A stretch of 64,000 nucleotides of DNA from Paragonimus westermani (Eukaryota > Platyhelminthes > Trematoda > Plagiorchiida > Troglotrematidae): assembly GCA_008508345.1 (NCBI GenBank), contig QNGE01000421.1, forward strand, positions 1 through 64,000, read 5' to 3'. This document shows, in pieces, positions 1 through 11,239 of the stretch. The notes under the pieces were generated by a model. That model searched no databases. It was given only the letters and a program-made list of their open reading frames with translations, and was not told the DNA's origin. Each line of letters opens with the position of its first letter. Position 1 is the first letter of the stretch. Both the position numbers and the translations under genes were made by a program.

Positions 1-111
1 CTGATTATTCGTTTTTGTATGGTTCGTAAATATCAGCAGTGATTGCGCCTAACCCAGCGTGCTTCTGACATATACGTTGAGAATTTTACTATTTTCATTA
101 TTACTACTATA
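1..111 (+). repeat. Dispersed repeat copy A (likely LINE 3' end)
   Basis: The first ~85 bases match 11083-11165 with only a handful of differences, in the same orientation. Both copies then run into an A/T-rich tract with ATT-like units. Copy B closes the 3' side of the CR1 LINE, so this is best read as the 3' terminus of another member of that family, cut by the window start. A short ATT-rich tail is usual for CR1-group elements; the family assignment is inference. Confidence 0.6.
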
Positions 112-345
112 CCGATTCCCCTTGACAAGAAATGCGGTAATCGTCTTTCTGGTAGACATACAAAATGCTTTAGTTCGTGTGGCTCATAAGCGCCTATCAA
201 TCAAACTAGCATATTTCGGGCTACACAATTCCGTTTATAGCAGGCTTTCGTTGTACCCTGAGGACCACACTGAAACAGTCAAAATAGGCGAGGACTGTCC
301 ATCACTAAAACCAAGATGGCGTCGTCATCGATGGCACGTACGGTA
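112..345 (+). pseudogene. CR1-group LINE reverse transcriptase scrap
   Basis: The reading frame contains RNAVIVFLVDIQNAL, then a KRLSIKLAYFGL block, then TETVKIG. These match, in order, the main CR1 copy of this window near 9235-9395 (GNAVIITLLDMRKAF, KRLSVKIASYGI, TQTVKIG). The segment covers RT motif A and the following helix; the residues where an aspartate-containing FSKAFD-type motif is expected are changed, so it cannot be functional. It directly follows an apparent LINE 3' end, so it is probably a 5'-truncated second copy. Flanking RT motifs (YRPI, ADD) are absent. Confidence 0.6.
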
Positions 346-1850
346 CCTGTGAGTGTCATTTTCACTGTTCAATGTGACTTACGCATAACTATTGCCGGTG
401 TTTTGGAAACATTTTTACACCTACAGTAAGTCTTTCCGCAGTGTTCATCTTCGTATACAAAGGTGGCATACCCATTCATGAGCGGTGGCTAGCATATTAC
501 AATTTACTGTAGTGTCTAGAGTTCACAGTTCTATCTTGCAACTCTTTCGTATATACTTTTACACGTCGTTTGGTTGACTTCACCAGTATACCTGTTTAAA
601 CTCATCATCATCGCTGATTGAATTTGGATGTTTCGGCCAATAAGAACAGAAGTTACCGCGCGCCGTCTCTGTCTTCGTTTTGCGTAGATATCTGGGCTGG
701 TTTATTCATCGCACGGCAAAACTTTCTCTAGTTCCGCGTGTTTTATTGACCTGTCGACGCCAAAGGCTCGTCATTCCACGTCGTGCGTGGAATTATCTAC
801 CAGTCGTCGTCCGGACGTATTTCTTGGAGCTGTCTTTTTCTCGGGCGGTGGCCTATCCAATTCCACGGACTTTGACGTGACAGTGCGTCACTCCAAATTT
901 TTGGAAGCGTCTTCCTCTCACTTTTACGTATACCGTTCGTGCACGACCGTCACTGTTACAACCTCTCTCAGTGTTGCCATATTTTGGTTATTTCGCATCA
1001 TTTGATTGATCAGGCCACTACATTGCCCATTCAACGGCTGGTTGACCGGCAGCAGGCGCCCGACAGTGACCTCTTTTAACATCACCATTGCCTTCGTGAA
1101 TAAGACTGACTTATCTTTGTACCACTTTCCCGTTGTTGGATCTACAAGCCGTAAGCAACCGAGATGGGTTTAGAAGCATGAAACAGGATTGCCATGCGGA
1201 GAGCCCGTACGGATCGATAACTATCGCTGTGAACCGATCAGGTGGTTTTTCACTTTGACTGTATTCAGACGGCCGACATAATTGGGTGTCCAATCTGTGG
1301 CAACCAGCTCCAACCTCAGTCACGTGGTAGGTGTTCGTTCAAATTCACAGATTTGTCACCTCCCTGTACCTCAGCCATCGTTTGCTCTCCTTCGGCAATT
1401 GTGAAGAAGGGGCCCTGCACGGCGCCCTCAATGGGTGTCGATTCAGATCTGTACGCGGACGATGTAACGCTTGTACGCGAGCCGAAAAGAGCGTGGACTA
1501 GTATCACCTGGAACGAACATCCCTTTGATAAAATTGGAGAAAATGCGTTCCTTCACATATGTGTACACAGTTGCAGATATCAGACTGGATGAACGGGGTG
1601 ACAAACACTTTATCTGATACACGGCTTCAGTCATCCGGCATGACACCCGGAACGCATGCAAACTAACCTTCAGTGTTGGAAAACCTGTGATAGTATGAAC
1701 CGTTTTCCACAGACAAATAAATCACTCAAGTCGAGTTCCCCACGTGTTATTTCTCAGTGGCTTCACTTGTCTAAAGACTTGTTGTCGTATGTTTCACCAT
1801 GAGTACCGTCTGCCCGCACTCGTAAGATAAGATAAATGAATTGGGCAGCA
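346..1850. other. Mostly unassigned sequence, possible RT relic
   Basis: No convincing gene is visible. Around 1420-1490 one plus-strand frame reads LYADDVTLVREPK, which resembles the YADD catalytic motif of a non-LTR reverse transcriptase, preceded by a weak GPCTAPSM block. The flanks do not align by eye to the other LINEs here, so the identification is weak. The remaining ORFs (for example at 680-1005) look like chance. Confidence 0.3.
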
Positions 1851-2205
1851 GTGAGTGCTTTCGCATAGATTACTGTTTTCCTTCACTCATAGGCTAGGGC
1901 TGATGAATGGAGCAGTGGTGTGGGTGAATTATCCACAAAGTTTCACTCCAGAAACGGTGAGTTACCCAAATGCCAATAATTCGGGAGAAAACAAACGGTG
2001 CAACACTATGTATATTGCCACGACCGAGAAAGAAAGCAACTGTACAGCCAGCAGACTCCCTACGTGTATTGTGCGGACGGAGAGTGAAAACTTTCCAATT
2101 AGCGGAAATAGGACGTACCACTGAGCTAAACAAACATGCCCTGATCGGAAGTGTCAACTTTCACGAAAAATACCAACAGAATTCAAGCCATTCTAAGAGG
2201 TCGCC
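1851..2205 (+). repeat. Permuted dispersed repeat, copy 1
   Basis: Two blocks are shared with 13618-14040. Block P (1851-1912) contains a gtgctttcgcat / tactgttttcctt signature, and block Q (1917-2202) begins gtgggtgaat and ends caagccatt..taagaggtcg. Here the order is P then Q; in the second copy it is Q then P. That permutation is what two fragments of a tandem (satellite-like) array would give. No coding potential is evident; the short ORFs across it are broken in the second copy. Confidence 0.65.
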
Positions 2206-2479
2206 AAGGAGCTTTCCCCAGAAAGTCACTAAGGTAAACGGGGCATGTGTTACACAATAGGCTTGCAATAATAGGGTAACTGAAATGTAATGTCCATTGC
2301 TAGACAAATGTCCAGTTGGTAAGAAACACAGGGGACTAACAGAGGGGATAGTCCATTAGAAGGTTGGTCACACACTAAAAGCGCGCTTGTTGAATCCGTA
2401 AATTAGATTATCTAAGTTATTTAGTCTTCGGTGCGAGGGAAAAATGACATCATTGCAATAACAGGATAGTTGCTACAAA
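2206..2479. other. Unassigned, possible remnant 3' flank of Gypsy relic
   Basis: This lies immediately downstream (in minus-strand sense) of the Gypsy pol relic, where a 3' LTR would be expected. I see no clear TG...CA boundary, polypurine tract or direct duplicate, so no LTR is called. Confidence 0.3.
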
Positions 2480-5090
2480 AGAACATGTTAAATGTATGAA
2501 AGACTAACGTATTCAGCAAACCCAACAGGCATTCGGACGCGTCTGCCATGTCGGTTACGCAATGAAGGGAAAGATGCGGGGCTGACGTCCGGTGTGATCG
2601 GTGTGTCGTCGGCATGGGACGTCGCGGCTGCAGGTGTGGGTAAGACATTAGTGTCATCTTCCTCGAGGAGGGCGGGTTTGACCAGATCAATTGAAACAAC
2701 GTCACGCTCGACAGTAGAAGGTTTTTCGCTTCGTTGCAACACACGGAAAGGAACTGTATATGGGGGCTGCAGAGGCCTGCGAGAACCCTCTGCGCGTATG
2801 AATACGTGAGAACAAGAAGAAAGCTTCTCGTGCAAATGCACGGATGACGACCGCCCCCGTGGTTGAACTGGACGTAACCGTCGCAAGTGACTCTGTAAGC
2901 GTAATTGACAGGTTTGGCTGTGGAATGAGATACTAACTCGTGGGGTAAACGTAGGGCACAACCGCAGACAAGCTCAGCTGGTGTGGCTCTCAAGTCCATC
3001 CTGACGGTGTTACGGAGCCCACGGAGGACTAGGGGCGAAGCCTCTTGTCAGGTTGGGTTCGAATGAGCGCAGAGGGTTGTTTTTAACCAACGATGAAAGC
3101 GTTATACCAGCCCGTTAGACTCTGGGTGGTAGGCGGTAGTGCAGATGTGTCTGCACACAAGGGTATGCAAGAGATCTGTGAGCGATCCTTCATAAAGAGA
3201 ATCACGATCGGCAGTCACGACTGCAGTGCATACAAAGTGAGCCACCCAACTTTCCAAAAATGCGCGAGCCACTGTTCCAGAGGCGCAATCAGGGAGTTGG
3301 ATTGCCTCTGGCCACCTAGCAAAACGGTCGAAACAAGTCAAGAGGAAGGTAAAGCCGTTAGGTAGTAACGGTCCGACAAGGTTGACGTGCACGTGATGAT
3401 GACTTGCGCTATATGTAGGAAAGACACAGACAGGGCTGTTGGTGTGCCTATGAACTTTGGAACGTTACCACTGCAGACAATGACGGGTCCGATTACGGAC
3501 GTCGTGGTTTATTTTAGACCATACAAAAAGTTCAGTCATAAGCTTCAACGGAGCAGGTATGCCGAAGTGCGATAGGTTATGCAGTGTGTTGAACATTGCA
3601 ACAAGCGCGCTATAAGACTCGCTGCGTCCTCAGAAACACCACACAGGATGGTGTCCTCAGAGGAAGTCAAAGGAACGAACTGCACTTTGAGGAAGCTGCT
3701 TCAACGAATATGCTCTATCTCAGAGTCGCCTACTTCATCAGCGGTCACGGCGACCAAATCTAGAGCAGTGGTCATAGAATTGCCTGCCTAATATACTGGT
3801 GAGAGGGTTTCATCGACAAGATTGAGGAAACTTGAGATATGGCGTATATCTGTCGTGAACTGAGAGATATAATCCAAGTGCCTGATTTCTCTGGAAGAAT
3901 ACCTGTCTGACGAGTTCAGTGAATACACCAGTGGCTTATTGTCACTATAGTCCGTGAATCATCGGCCTGTAAAGGCATGCCAAAAATGGCATATTACGAG
4001 GCAAATTGCAAGCAACTCTCTTCCAAACGTCCTCTAGCGACACTTGATAGGCTCCAACCGTTTAGAAAAGAATGCTAGCGGCTGCCAGTGGCCTTCGACG
4101 AACTGTTGTAATACGGCACCAACTGTACTGGCAGCATCGGTTACAATCGACCACTCTGCACTAAGGGTCAGGAAGAGCAAACAGGGCTATTTTGGAGATA
4201 TTCTCGTTAAGCCCTTCGAAGTCAGTGCGCGCTGAACCAGTTATTAACGGTTTACGACCGCCTCCGCGGAGAAGGTTGGTCATCGGTTGCATAATATGCG
4301 CGCAACGAGGAACAAATTGACGATAGTCGTTTATCAGGTCACAGAATTTGTGGAGTTGCTCAAAGGTAGAAGGTTCAGGGTAATCCTGGAGAGCTTGAAC
4401 TTAAGAAGGAATGGCGGCGGTTCCCTGCACCGAAATCTGGTGACCTGGAAACTCAATAGCCGATTTTACCGGCCCGCCCTTTTTTGGGTTGACTGTAACG
4501 CCGTGGTTAGCCAGCCGTCTAAATAAGCTATGTAAATGTGAAAGATGCTCCTTCTCAGAATAGCTATCGATCAGGATGTCGTCGAGATGAAGGTAAACGA
4601 AATCCAGACCGCGGGCGACAAAACGCTGAAACGTCTGGGCGGCGTTGGTAAATCCAAATGGCATTCGCAATAACTCGAAAAAACCGAATAGAGTAGTCAC
4701 AGCGGTCTTGGGTATATCTTCGTGCGCCACCGAAATTTGGTGATAGGCGCAGACTAAATCAATCTTGCTGAAGGTATTTTTGCCCGCGATGCAGGACGTA
4801 AGATCTTGCGTGTGCGGAATAGGATACTTATTGGAGACCGTAACCTTATTGAGACCACAGTATTCACCGCAAGCACGCCAGTCTTCTGGTTTTTGAGGAC
4901 CAAATGCGAAGGTGAGGCCCATGAAATATCGGAAGAGCGAAAAATCTTGATCTCCAGCGTGTGTTTGAACTCTGCTCTAGCGAGTTTGAGCTTTTTAGGA
5001 GCCAACCTGGGGGACCCAGCCGATACGGGCAGACCTTTGGTTCAAATGTCGTGTGACATTGGAGGTCATTGCGGGCACGGCGTTTGATAT
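2480..5090 (-). pseudogene. Ty3/Gypsy pol relic (RT-RNase H-integrase)
   Basis: Read on the minus strand from 5090 down, the pol domains follow in the usual order. The RT N-terminus (APKKLKLARAEF, SWASPSHLV) is at 5005-4760. The RT core is at 4922-4401, with FSKIDLVCAYHQI, FGFTNAAQTFQRF and the catalytic block HLDDILID. An RNase H-like stretch lies at about 4330-3760, then the integrase core (HVNLVGPL, ARWPEAI, TAYHPESNGLV) at 3392-3080. The integrase C-terminus with its GPY/F-like block (RRPLQPPYTVPFRVL) is at 2999-2488. At least two frameshifts split the RT, and several stops cut RNase H. The first integrase aspartate is replaced (HVN), and the catalytic glutamate position after NGLV is a TAA codon. 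The element is dead; gag, protease and LTRs are not seen attached. Confidence 0.88.
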
Positions 5091-5549
5091 TCGGACCAAT
5101 GGAAATCGTGACGCGTGATTTGAAAAAGGCCAGTTATTATTGCGTGCTAATGCATATCACGTTTTTAATATTTGATCACTCAAAATTACGTACGATTTGC
5201 TGCATTTTGTCATATTTACTTGCTTCGAGACCTTTTGAACACGACTCTGATAAAATTTGAATATCATATAGTAATGCCCGCTAAGTCAGCCAATTTCCAG
5301 AAATTGCCAGTCGTCAAGTGATCACTCTGCGCAAAAATGCATGCTGACGGTGAAGAGAGGTGTAAAATCTCCAGTTTGTTCAGTCAACGCCTGCCCCATC
5401 CTCGCTATCGCAGAAGAGATCGAGACCCCTGCTAAAACGTCAGCAAATCCTATCACATCACACGAAAGGAACAACACCAAACCATGTTGAGTTTCCATTA
5501 CCAATGTATTCGTAGATCAGGCTAAAATATAGGGAAATTAGAGGCTGGA
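5091..5549. other. Unassigned sequence between Gypsy relic and LINE
   Basis: No recognisable coding block. It may include the 5' UTR of the CR1 LINE whose first ORF begins at 5550, but no internal promoter or boundary could be recognised. Confidence 0.3.
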
Positions 5550-6300
5550 ATGGCGAAACTACACAGTAGAAACGAGGAGCTTGCAGAAATTTTGCACAAA
5601 TTATATCCGCTATTGTACATTATAAATGCCTCAAGTAACATCCACCATCAGACCGCCCCTAGTCATAAAGACCTCGTAGCCGCAGGAACGCTGCTTGATA
5701 CTGTAGCCACGGAAGTGCGTGAGCGGCTACACCGTGCAAGCAAATTGGTGGTGCTCAACGTACCTGACAGAATACCTCTGTTGTCGGTGAAAAGGACTTT
5801 ACTCAAAGCCAGTACAATGGAAGAATAATAGTGCTACTGTTCAAGACTTCGCAAGAAAGTACAGCAGAAGCACTGTCCATTTTTGCTAAAGTTCACAAGT
5901 AAACTTGTAGCAAACGAATTTGACAGAAGACAAGAGGAAATCAAACGTAGCACAAATTTTATTTCCATAAAAGTGTTTGGTGACAAGACGCCACCCCCGA
6001 AGAAAACGTAGCGAGCCAATATTTTCCGAGAATAAAACACAGCCAACAATCTCATTGGTCTGGCTATAGATCTCGACGGCTCTACGAGTTCTATGAACCC
6101 GCAAGTTACGGCTAGAAACGCCGTTGCGTCGCTGGTCCAGGCGAACACTGAAAAACAAACCACGTCTAACTCTGATAACGCCAGGCACGCTCAAGTTTGC
6201 GCACCGAAACTCATGGCTATTGCTAAAACCACATCCCCTAGTGTTCACCGTCAACCGAGGCCTTAACTGGAAAAAGTCCAAGGACTAAGGCATCCAAAGT
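5550..6300 (+). pseudogene. CR1 LINE ORF1 relic (nucleic-acid-binding Gag-like)
   Basis: The frame opening at 5550 (MAKLHSRNEELAEIL) runs to a stop at 5826 and contains VRERLHRASKLVVLNVPDR, the segment entering the RNA-binding region in fluke CR1-like ORF1 proteins. After a frame change the homology continues as SRLRKKVQQKHCPFLLKF and SIKVFGDKTPPPKK to about 6010, matching the usual RLRK..CP.L..F pattern. ORF1 products of this group bind the element RNA and act as chaperones. The frame shift and stops make this copy non-coding. The assignment rests on remembered family motifs, not on a search. Confidence 0.6.
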
Positions 6301-6926
6301 TACTCAGAACACTGGAGGAAGCAGCTTAAATGCCCTTGATAATGACTTGGTTGCGCGAGCAGGGCCATCAACGTCTTATCAGAGGAATTTCTCTTCGTTA
6401 TATGGAGTAATCGGAAATACCAGCGGCAGACCCAAAACACCTAAGACCTGTAAGGTGTCTACCAGAGAAGAGTATTTCGGTTTTGCATTATAAGAGTAAA
6501 CGAGAAAGGCTCCACAAGCGTCATGAATTTGGTTCTAAAAATTACCTTCAAAGAAACAACGCTCCTCGTGTAAAACTGCACAATTTGTTTGCCACTGCTT
6601 CCAGGTCAACCTACCACTATACTAGGCGTCACGGTAACTATCCGTCATCCAATAAATCCGCAATAACTCATTTTTCTACCCAAAATATGAGGGCTACTGA
6701 GAACCAAGTTCCCAACATGTATATCCCACCAAGTACGTCGTCACCTGGTAATTTTACCAACACAAATTTCTGCCACACCAGTCCCTTGTTGGTGCACCCC
6801 TTGATATTTCATCAGCCGCCACCTGTCCCTCCTTTCCAAGTCCCACTCTGCCATCCTTCCATAATGACGCTCTTCCAGCACTTCCTGTCATGGAGCCAAA
6901 CTTTTGCCACATCCACTGGAATATGA
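6301..6926 (+). pseudogene. CR1 ORF1 C-terminal / linker relic
   Basis: An open frame from 6483 to 6926 encodes a basic N-terminal stretch, then a region rich in N, S, T and P with a proline cluster (HQPPPVPPFQVPL near 6810-6850). Low-complexity proline-rich linkers are usual between the ORF1 RNA-binding part and ORF2 in CR1-like LINEs. Its position directly before the endonuclease supports that. No enzyme motif is visible. Confidence 0.45.
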
Positions 6927-7178
6927 GCAGAAACTCGGTACATTCCTTAAATCAGGCCATTCCATTCGTTATTTCGCAACTCACTGCCCCATCTGTCGTG
7001 GAGTTCTTCGGCAGTTTATCTGCTGTATCTGACAAAAAGAATTCCTTAAATTCATTCCTAATGAACACAATATCGTTGGTTAGTAAGATGCGCATTTTCA
7101 AACCCTCTGTCTTCTTATCTAATCCTCTTATCATTCTCGTAACTGAGACGTGGTGCTCTCCTGACACCCCAGACAGTC
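6890..7178 (+). pseudogene. CR1 ORF2 endonuclease, N-terminal part
   Basis: The segment ends with IILVTETWCSPDTPDSH, the LxxTETWL-type motif of the apurinic/apyrimidinic-like endonuclease that nicks the target for target-primed reverse transcription; the glutamate of TETW is a metal-binding residue. Further upstream the sequence is frameshifted, so the usual NARSL..K start is only vaguely visible. The coding sequence is cut at 7182 by the solo LTR and resumes at 7714. Confidence 0.7.
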
Positions 7179-7182
7179 ATAT
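7179..7182 (+). repeat. Target site duplication (left), atat
   Basis: Four bases, atat, directly precede the LTR; the same four bases follow it at 7710-7713. A 4-bp duplication is typical of Ty3/Gypsy integration. Confidence 0.75.
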
Positions 7183-7709
7183 TGTGGTGGATTGCCAGGT
7201 CGGGGGTGCGAGTTTTCGAACGCTGGGCCGAATACCTCAACGTGGGGAGGTACGTTCGAAAACCTGCCGCGATCGGATCAAGGACAACGTGCGCGACCGG
7301 ATGAGTCATCGCTCGACTAGATCGGACCAACGGGCGAGGCAGGGCAGGCGAAATACGACAGACGGCCAGATCGGAGGCGTGGTTTTTCCAACATTCAGAG
7401 GAACATCTCGACACGATGTTGGAATACGGTCAAGGCCAACACTGGGTGGATGGCGGACAGCACGAGCAGCCGGACGAGCCATCGCGCAACGGAATCGGAC
7501 AAACAGACGAGGAATGGCAAGCGAAAAACCCTCCGATAGAAGGCACCGGTCGCGCACGTAAACCGGTTAGAAGTGCACACGACGTGTGAACAGAAACCGG
7601 GGGGTGCTGCGGGTTGGAATTGCGACTCATAAACGAGAGAGCGCGCGTTGCATGTGACTAGCGATTTGGACAATAAAGATTGTGCTTTGTTGGACGCCTT
7701 CTCGCTACA
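7183..7709 (+). mobile_element. Solo LTR of a Gypsy-type retrotransposon
   Basis: The element starts TGTGGTGG and ends CTCGCTACA, so it has the TG...CA ends of an LTR, and it is flanked by a 4-bp duplication, atat. It carries an AATAAA-type poly(A) signal (acaataaag) near 7670, as an LTR should. A second copy in reverse orientation at 43981-44275 shares both ends and has its own 4-bp duplication. There are no internal genes, so it is a solo LTR left by recombination between two LTRs. The ORFs crossing it (6890-7561 and several on the minus strand) are chance and should not be called genes. Confidence 0.85.
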
Positions 7710-7713
7710 ATAT

Positions 7714-8500
7714 GAGCATCGTATGATATCACATGTTTCGTAGGGATCGTCTCACAGGATGAGAAGATGAGAGCATCATTTACTTGAAAGAGCAATTTTC
7801 CGCAGTCACACTTGATGAGTCTATACTTCATAAACTCGAGGGCTCGTTGTGGTTAATGGACTCTATTGGTTCTTGCGAGCTATTTATAGGATGCATCAAC
7901 AGACCGCCTAGTGCTGCCAGCAATGATTTGACTGACCTTGTGGGGATGATGAATCATGTGTCCAAAATGCACTGTGAACACAAACTAACAGGCGGTGACT
8001 TTAACATATCTAATACCTCCTGAACCTCATCCTCTGCTCCATCAAAAAGGTCGACTTCCTTTCATGCATTCAGCTGAATGGTTGGGACCAACATGTCCTA
8101 AAGCCCATCAGAAAGGTTCATAGTTTGGATCTCATATTTATCATGGGTGTTTCATCTGTAGAGATATCTGTTCTACAACAATTCCGAGGAAGCAACAATA
8201 ATGTCGTCAAATGTCTTTTTGACTTCAATATGGCTATCAAACCGACAGTTGTATTCTACCGTCCAAACGAATTCATTGATTGGAATGCCTTCCTCTCTCT
8301 ATTAATATCCTCAAATTGGAATACCTTCTTTCGCACATCAGACCCAAGCATAGCAGCCGGAGAACTTATCAGACATCCAACGTTTATATCGACGTTTTGG
8401 CCCCCAGAACGTGTCGGCTCGTATGTACAAGGTAAAACCCTTACTGCGGAAGAGACTGACAGAATAAAATGCTTAAGTCGAGGCACGGAAGGACACTAGA
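7714..8500 (+). pseudogene. CR1 ORF2 endonuclease, C-terminal part
   Basis: After the LTR the endonuclease homology resumes with FRRDRLTG, then YLKEQFSAVTLDESILHKLEG, CELFIGCINRPPS and GGDFNIS (7991-8010). The last is the GDFN motif with catalytic Asp and Asn of this nuclease family. Stops interrupt it at about 7730 and 8022. The downstream segment to 8500 (SLDLIFIMG-like, HSLDL/WNAFLS) fits the connector between endonuclease and RT. Confidence 0.75.
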
Positions 8501-10345
8501 ATTTACCCTGGTGATGCAACTGAGCAAATCGTCTGAACACACAGAACGTTAGACACAACTCCGTCAAATGAACGAACAGGAACTCGCACTCCGTAGTGAG
8601 CAGAGATACACGAAACTAGTGCAACTGTTGAGGCGGTGAAATTCCCTGAGGGACCCTGCCATAAGAATTATTATACTCAAGGACAAAAAGGTTGCCGATG
8701 ACCTTGTAGCGATGTGCGAACTCTTCAACTCATATTTAGCTGTTTCGTTTAGCATAGAAAGCCTCTCATTACCCGCTAATATCCCGTCGAAAACGGATAA
8801 AGTTTCGAGAAATGTTCTGATCCATGTTCGAAGTGTTCGTTCATGGTTAGCTAGCATTAGGCCCTCGATTCATCCTGGGCCAGATGGTATCCCACCAATG
8901 GTCGTCAAGCAGGCAGGTGAGGATATACCCATCCTCTCACTCAATTTGTTCAACTTATCACTTGTATCCAGCACCTTTCCTCCTCAGCGGAAAACCTCAA
9001 TCATTATGCCTCGTCACAAGAGTGGTCCAAGGCAGGACGTTAGCAACTATCGTCCCATCAACCACATGTTAATCTGCTCGAAAGTCTCTGAAAGGATAGT
9101 AAAGGTGCACATAGTCGAGCTATTGAGGACACAAAACCTTATAAACCCTTCACAGCACGGTTTCCTTAGTGAACGCACTTGTATGACATTTCAGCTGGAG
9201 TTCTTAAACCATATATCGACGTCCGTCGACCCAGGAAATGCGGTAATTATCACACTTCTGGACATGCGAAAGGCTTTTGATCGTGTGCCTCGTAAGCGCC
9301 TCTCGGTCAAAATAGCATCTTATGGCATACGAGATCCCTTGTATGGCTGACTGTCGTCATACATTGAAGGTCGCACACAAACAGTCAAAATAGGATAGCA
9401 CTACTGAACACCAAAACCAGTGACTAGTGGGGTGGTTCATGATGGCGTTCTGGGTCCGTTGCTCTTCTTAATGTACATAAATGACTTATGCGACGTTATT
9501 ATACATGACAAACCCTCCCTGTTTGCTGACGATATCAGAATCGTTTACACATCCCGCCAGGGCAGTAACATCGATTTCTGTCTACAAAATATAAAACAGG
9601 ACCTAACCTCATTGCAGTTGTAGTGCAGAGTATGGCTCATGTCGTTCTCAGCGAACAAATCAGACATCATCGCTTATGGTTGTAAATTACCCCCATGGCT
9701 CCATCTCACTAGATGGCTGTGGTATTGACACAGCCACTTCGGTCAGAGATCTAGGAACAGGGTACTTAGACCCCTTTAATTTCTCTGAACAAATGTGCTC
9801 CCAGGTATCAAAAAACCAAAAGAACAATAGGCTGTATCAAAAAGACTTTCATTCTACCAACTGCAAAGCTGATGTTATAAAAAATGTGTGTTCGGCCTCG
9901 ACTCGAGTATTGCACCTTCATTTATTGTCATCTACGCAAGTCTGATAGGCTTGTGTTAGAATACCAGCGATCGTTTACCAAAAGCTCATTAGGATATTCT
10001 TCCTCGTTCACCTATGGACAACGCTGTGAAAAACTTTGTATTGATCCACTTCGGTTGCGTAGACTAAAGTTGAATCTGACGCTGCCGTATAAACTCATAC
10101 ATTCGAATGTGATTACCACAACGTTTACCGTCCACTGACAACAAAGCCCTCCATATAGTCAATCCTGATATCCCGGGAAAATATACGTGCAAACTTCTTC
10201 CTTGTAAAGTATTCCCCCATTAGGAATAAAATTCCAAATGGAATAAGAGCCAGTAACAACATTCAGCGTTTTAAAAAGGGTTTGGAAAGCTATCTTACGT
10301 TAACAAACACTATCTATCTTCAAACTCTGTATCACCTGATGACTA
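8501..10345 (+). pseudogene. CR1 ORF2 reverse transcriptase and C-terminus
   Basis: The RT motifs appear in order: HPGPDGIPPMVVKQA (8875-8920), SNYRPINHM (about 9040-9070), QHGFLSERTC (9150-9182), motif A-like LLDMRKAFDRVPRKR (about 9255-9300), GVLGPLLFLMYINDL (about 9440-9487) and LFADDIRIV (about 9519-9545, catalytic Asp-Asp intact). Beyond that RVLHLHLLSSTQV and RCEKLCIDPLRLRRLKLNL (about 10020-10075) and DDYFECGP (about 10338) match the CR1 C-terminal segment. Stops or shifts at about 9348, 9621 and 9945 break the frame. The enzyme would copy element RNA at nicked DNA; this copy cannot make it. Confidence 0.88.
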
Positions 10346-11082
10346 TTTTGAGTGTGGTCCGATAAACATTCAGCCACCAGATGCGTAGTACGTAAATAAC
10401 CACCCCGCTGTTCAACGCCCCTCGAAATATGAACTCGGCGCTTAATAATAAGTCCAGCAGAGTGACGTCATGTGAGTCTTTGTTACCACACGCACATTTC
10501 ATGCGGCCCTTCAAACTGTCGAATCAATTCTCCGTTAGCACGAATAGATCCCGAGTGCATAGCAAAATGCGACGACAAGCAGTAGATAGGGTTATATAGC
10601 CGAATAATAATAGCAAGACTAATAATATCGTTTGAGTTCTTCGTCAAAACTTCCGCTAGCACATTATTTGTCCTAGTAAATTTTGTAACCTCACATTTTT
10701 TAATCTAACATGTGAAATTACATTCTCCTTTCCGATCCCCATATTATCCACTGAGCGAGGAATCTTTTGTACGACAGATGGGCGCACGGAACTTCGTCTT
10801 AGCTGAACGGTTCGCGAGATGCTCAACTTTTCGACGTTTCTCGGGGAATCGACGAAATCCTGNACATTCTTCCATGAGTGACCTTGAAGTATTTGAAAAA
10901 TTGTCCATCCCTCAACCTTGCAGAAAGTAAATTGGTGTAACATCTCATTTGTTTGAGAATAAATCTGTGAAGCAACCGAACTATCTCCTTCTCTCTTGCG
11001 TGAGTCAAAGTTTTCATAAACTACAGTCATTTGCCTTTTGGCCACGTCCTTCTCGACGGTAGGCTCCACGTTTTGCTACTAA
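10346..11082 (+). other. 3' region of the CR1 LINE, unassigned
   Basis: This stretch lies between the end of ORF2 homology and the terminal repeat. It holds an ambiguous base at 10863 and an open minus-strand frame (11069-10656) with no recognised domain. It may be 3' UTR or an unrelated insertion. Confidence 0.35.
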
Positions 11083-11192
11083 CTGATTATTCGTTTTTGT
11101 ATGGTTCGTAAATATCAGCAGTGACTGCGCCTAACCCAGCGTGCTTCTAACATATGCGTTGAAAAATGTATATTATTATAATCATTATTAAC
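11083..11192 (+). repeat. Dispersed repeat copy B (LINE 3' terminus)
   Basis: Nearly identical to positions 1-85 at its start, and followed by an ATT-rich run (tattattataatcattatta). Taken as the end of the CR1 element that begins near 5550. Confidence 0.6.
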
Positions 11193-11239
11193 CTTTGGAA
11201 AATTTCCATAGAAGACGGTGAGGCTGCCGGTGTTCCGTA

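Larger units (their letters stand above)
5550..11192 (+). mobile_element. CR1-group non-LTR retrotransposon, nearly complete but dead
   Basis: An ORF1-like region, an apurinic-type endonuclease, a reverse transcriptase, the ORF2 C-terminal segment and a long 3' region follow in the order expected of a CR1 LINE. The 3' end is taken at the A/T-rich tail after the repeat at 11083-11192, which is duplicated at 1-111. A 527-bp solo LTR (7183-7709) is nested in the endonuclease coding region; removing it restores continuity of the endonuclease homology. Many stops and frameshifts show it is inactive. The 5' limit is uncertain and set at the first ORF1 methionine. The ~750 bp from 10346 to 11082 have no assigned function and could be 3' UTR or another insertion. 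Confidence 0.8.

Noticed and set aside
6890..7561. 223-codon ORF as a protein
   Set aside because: It fuses the LINE endonuclease start with the nested LTR. The Arg-rich C-terminal half is LTR sequence in a chance frame.
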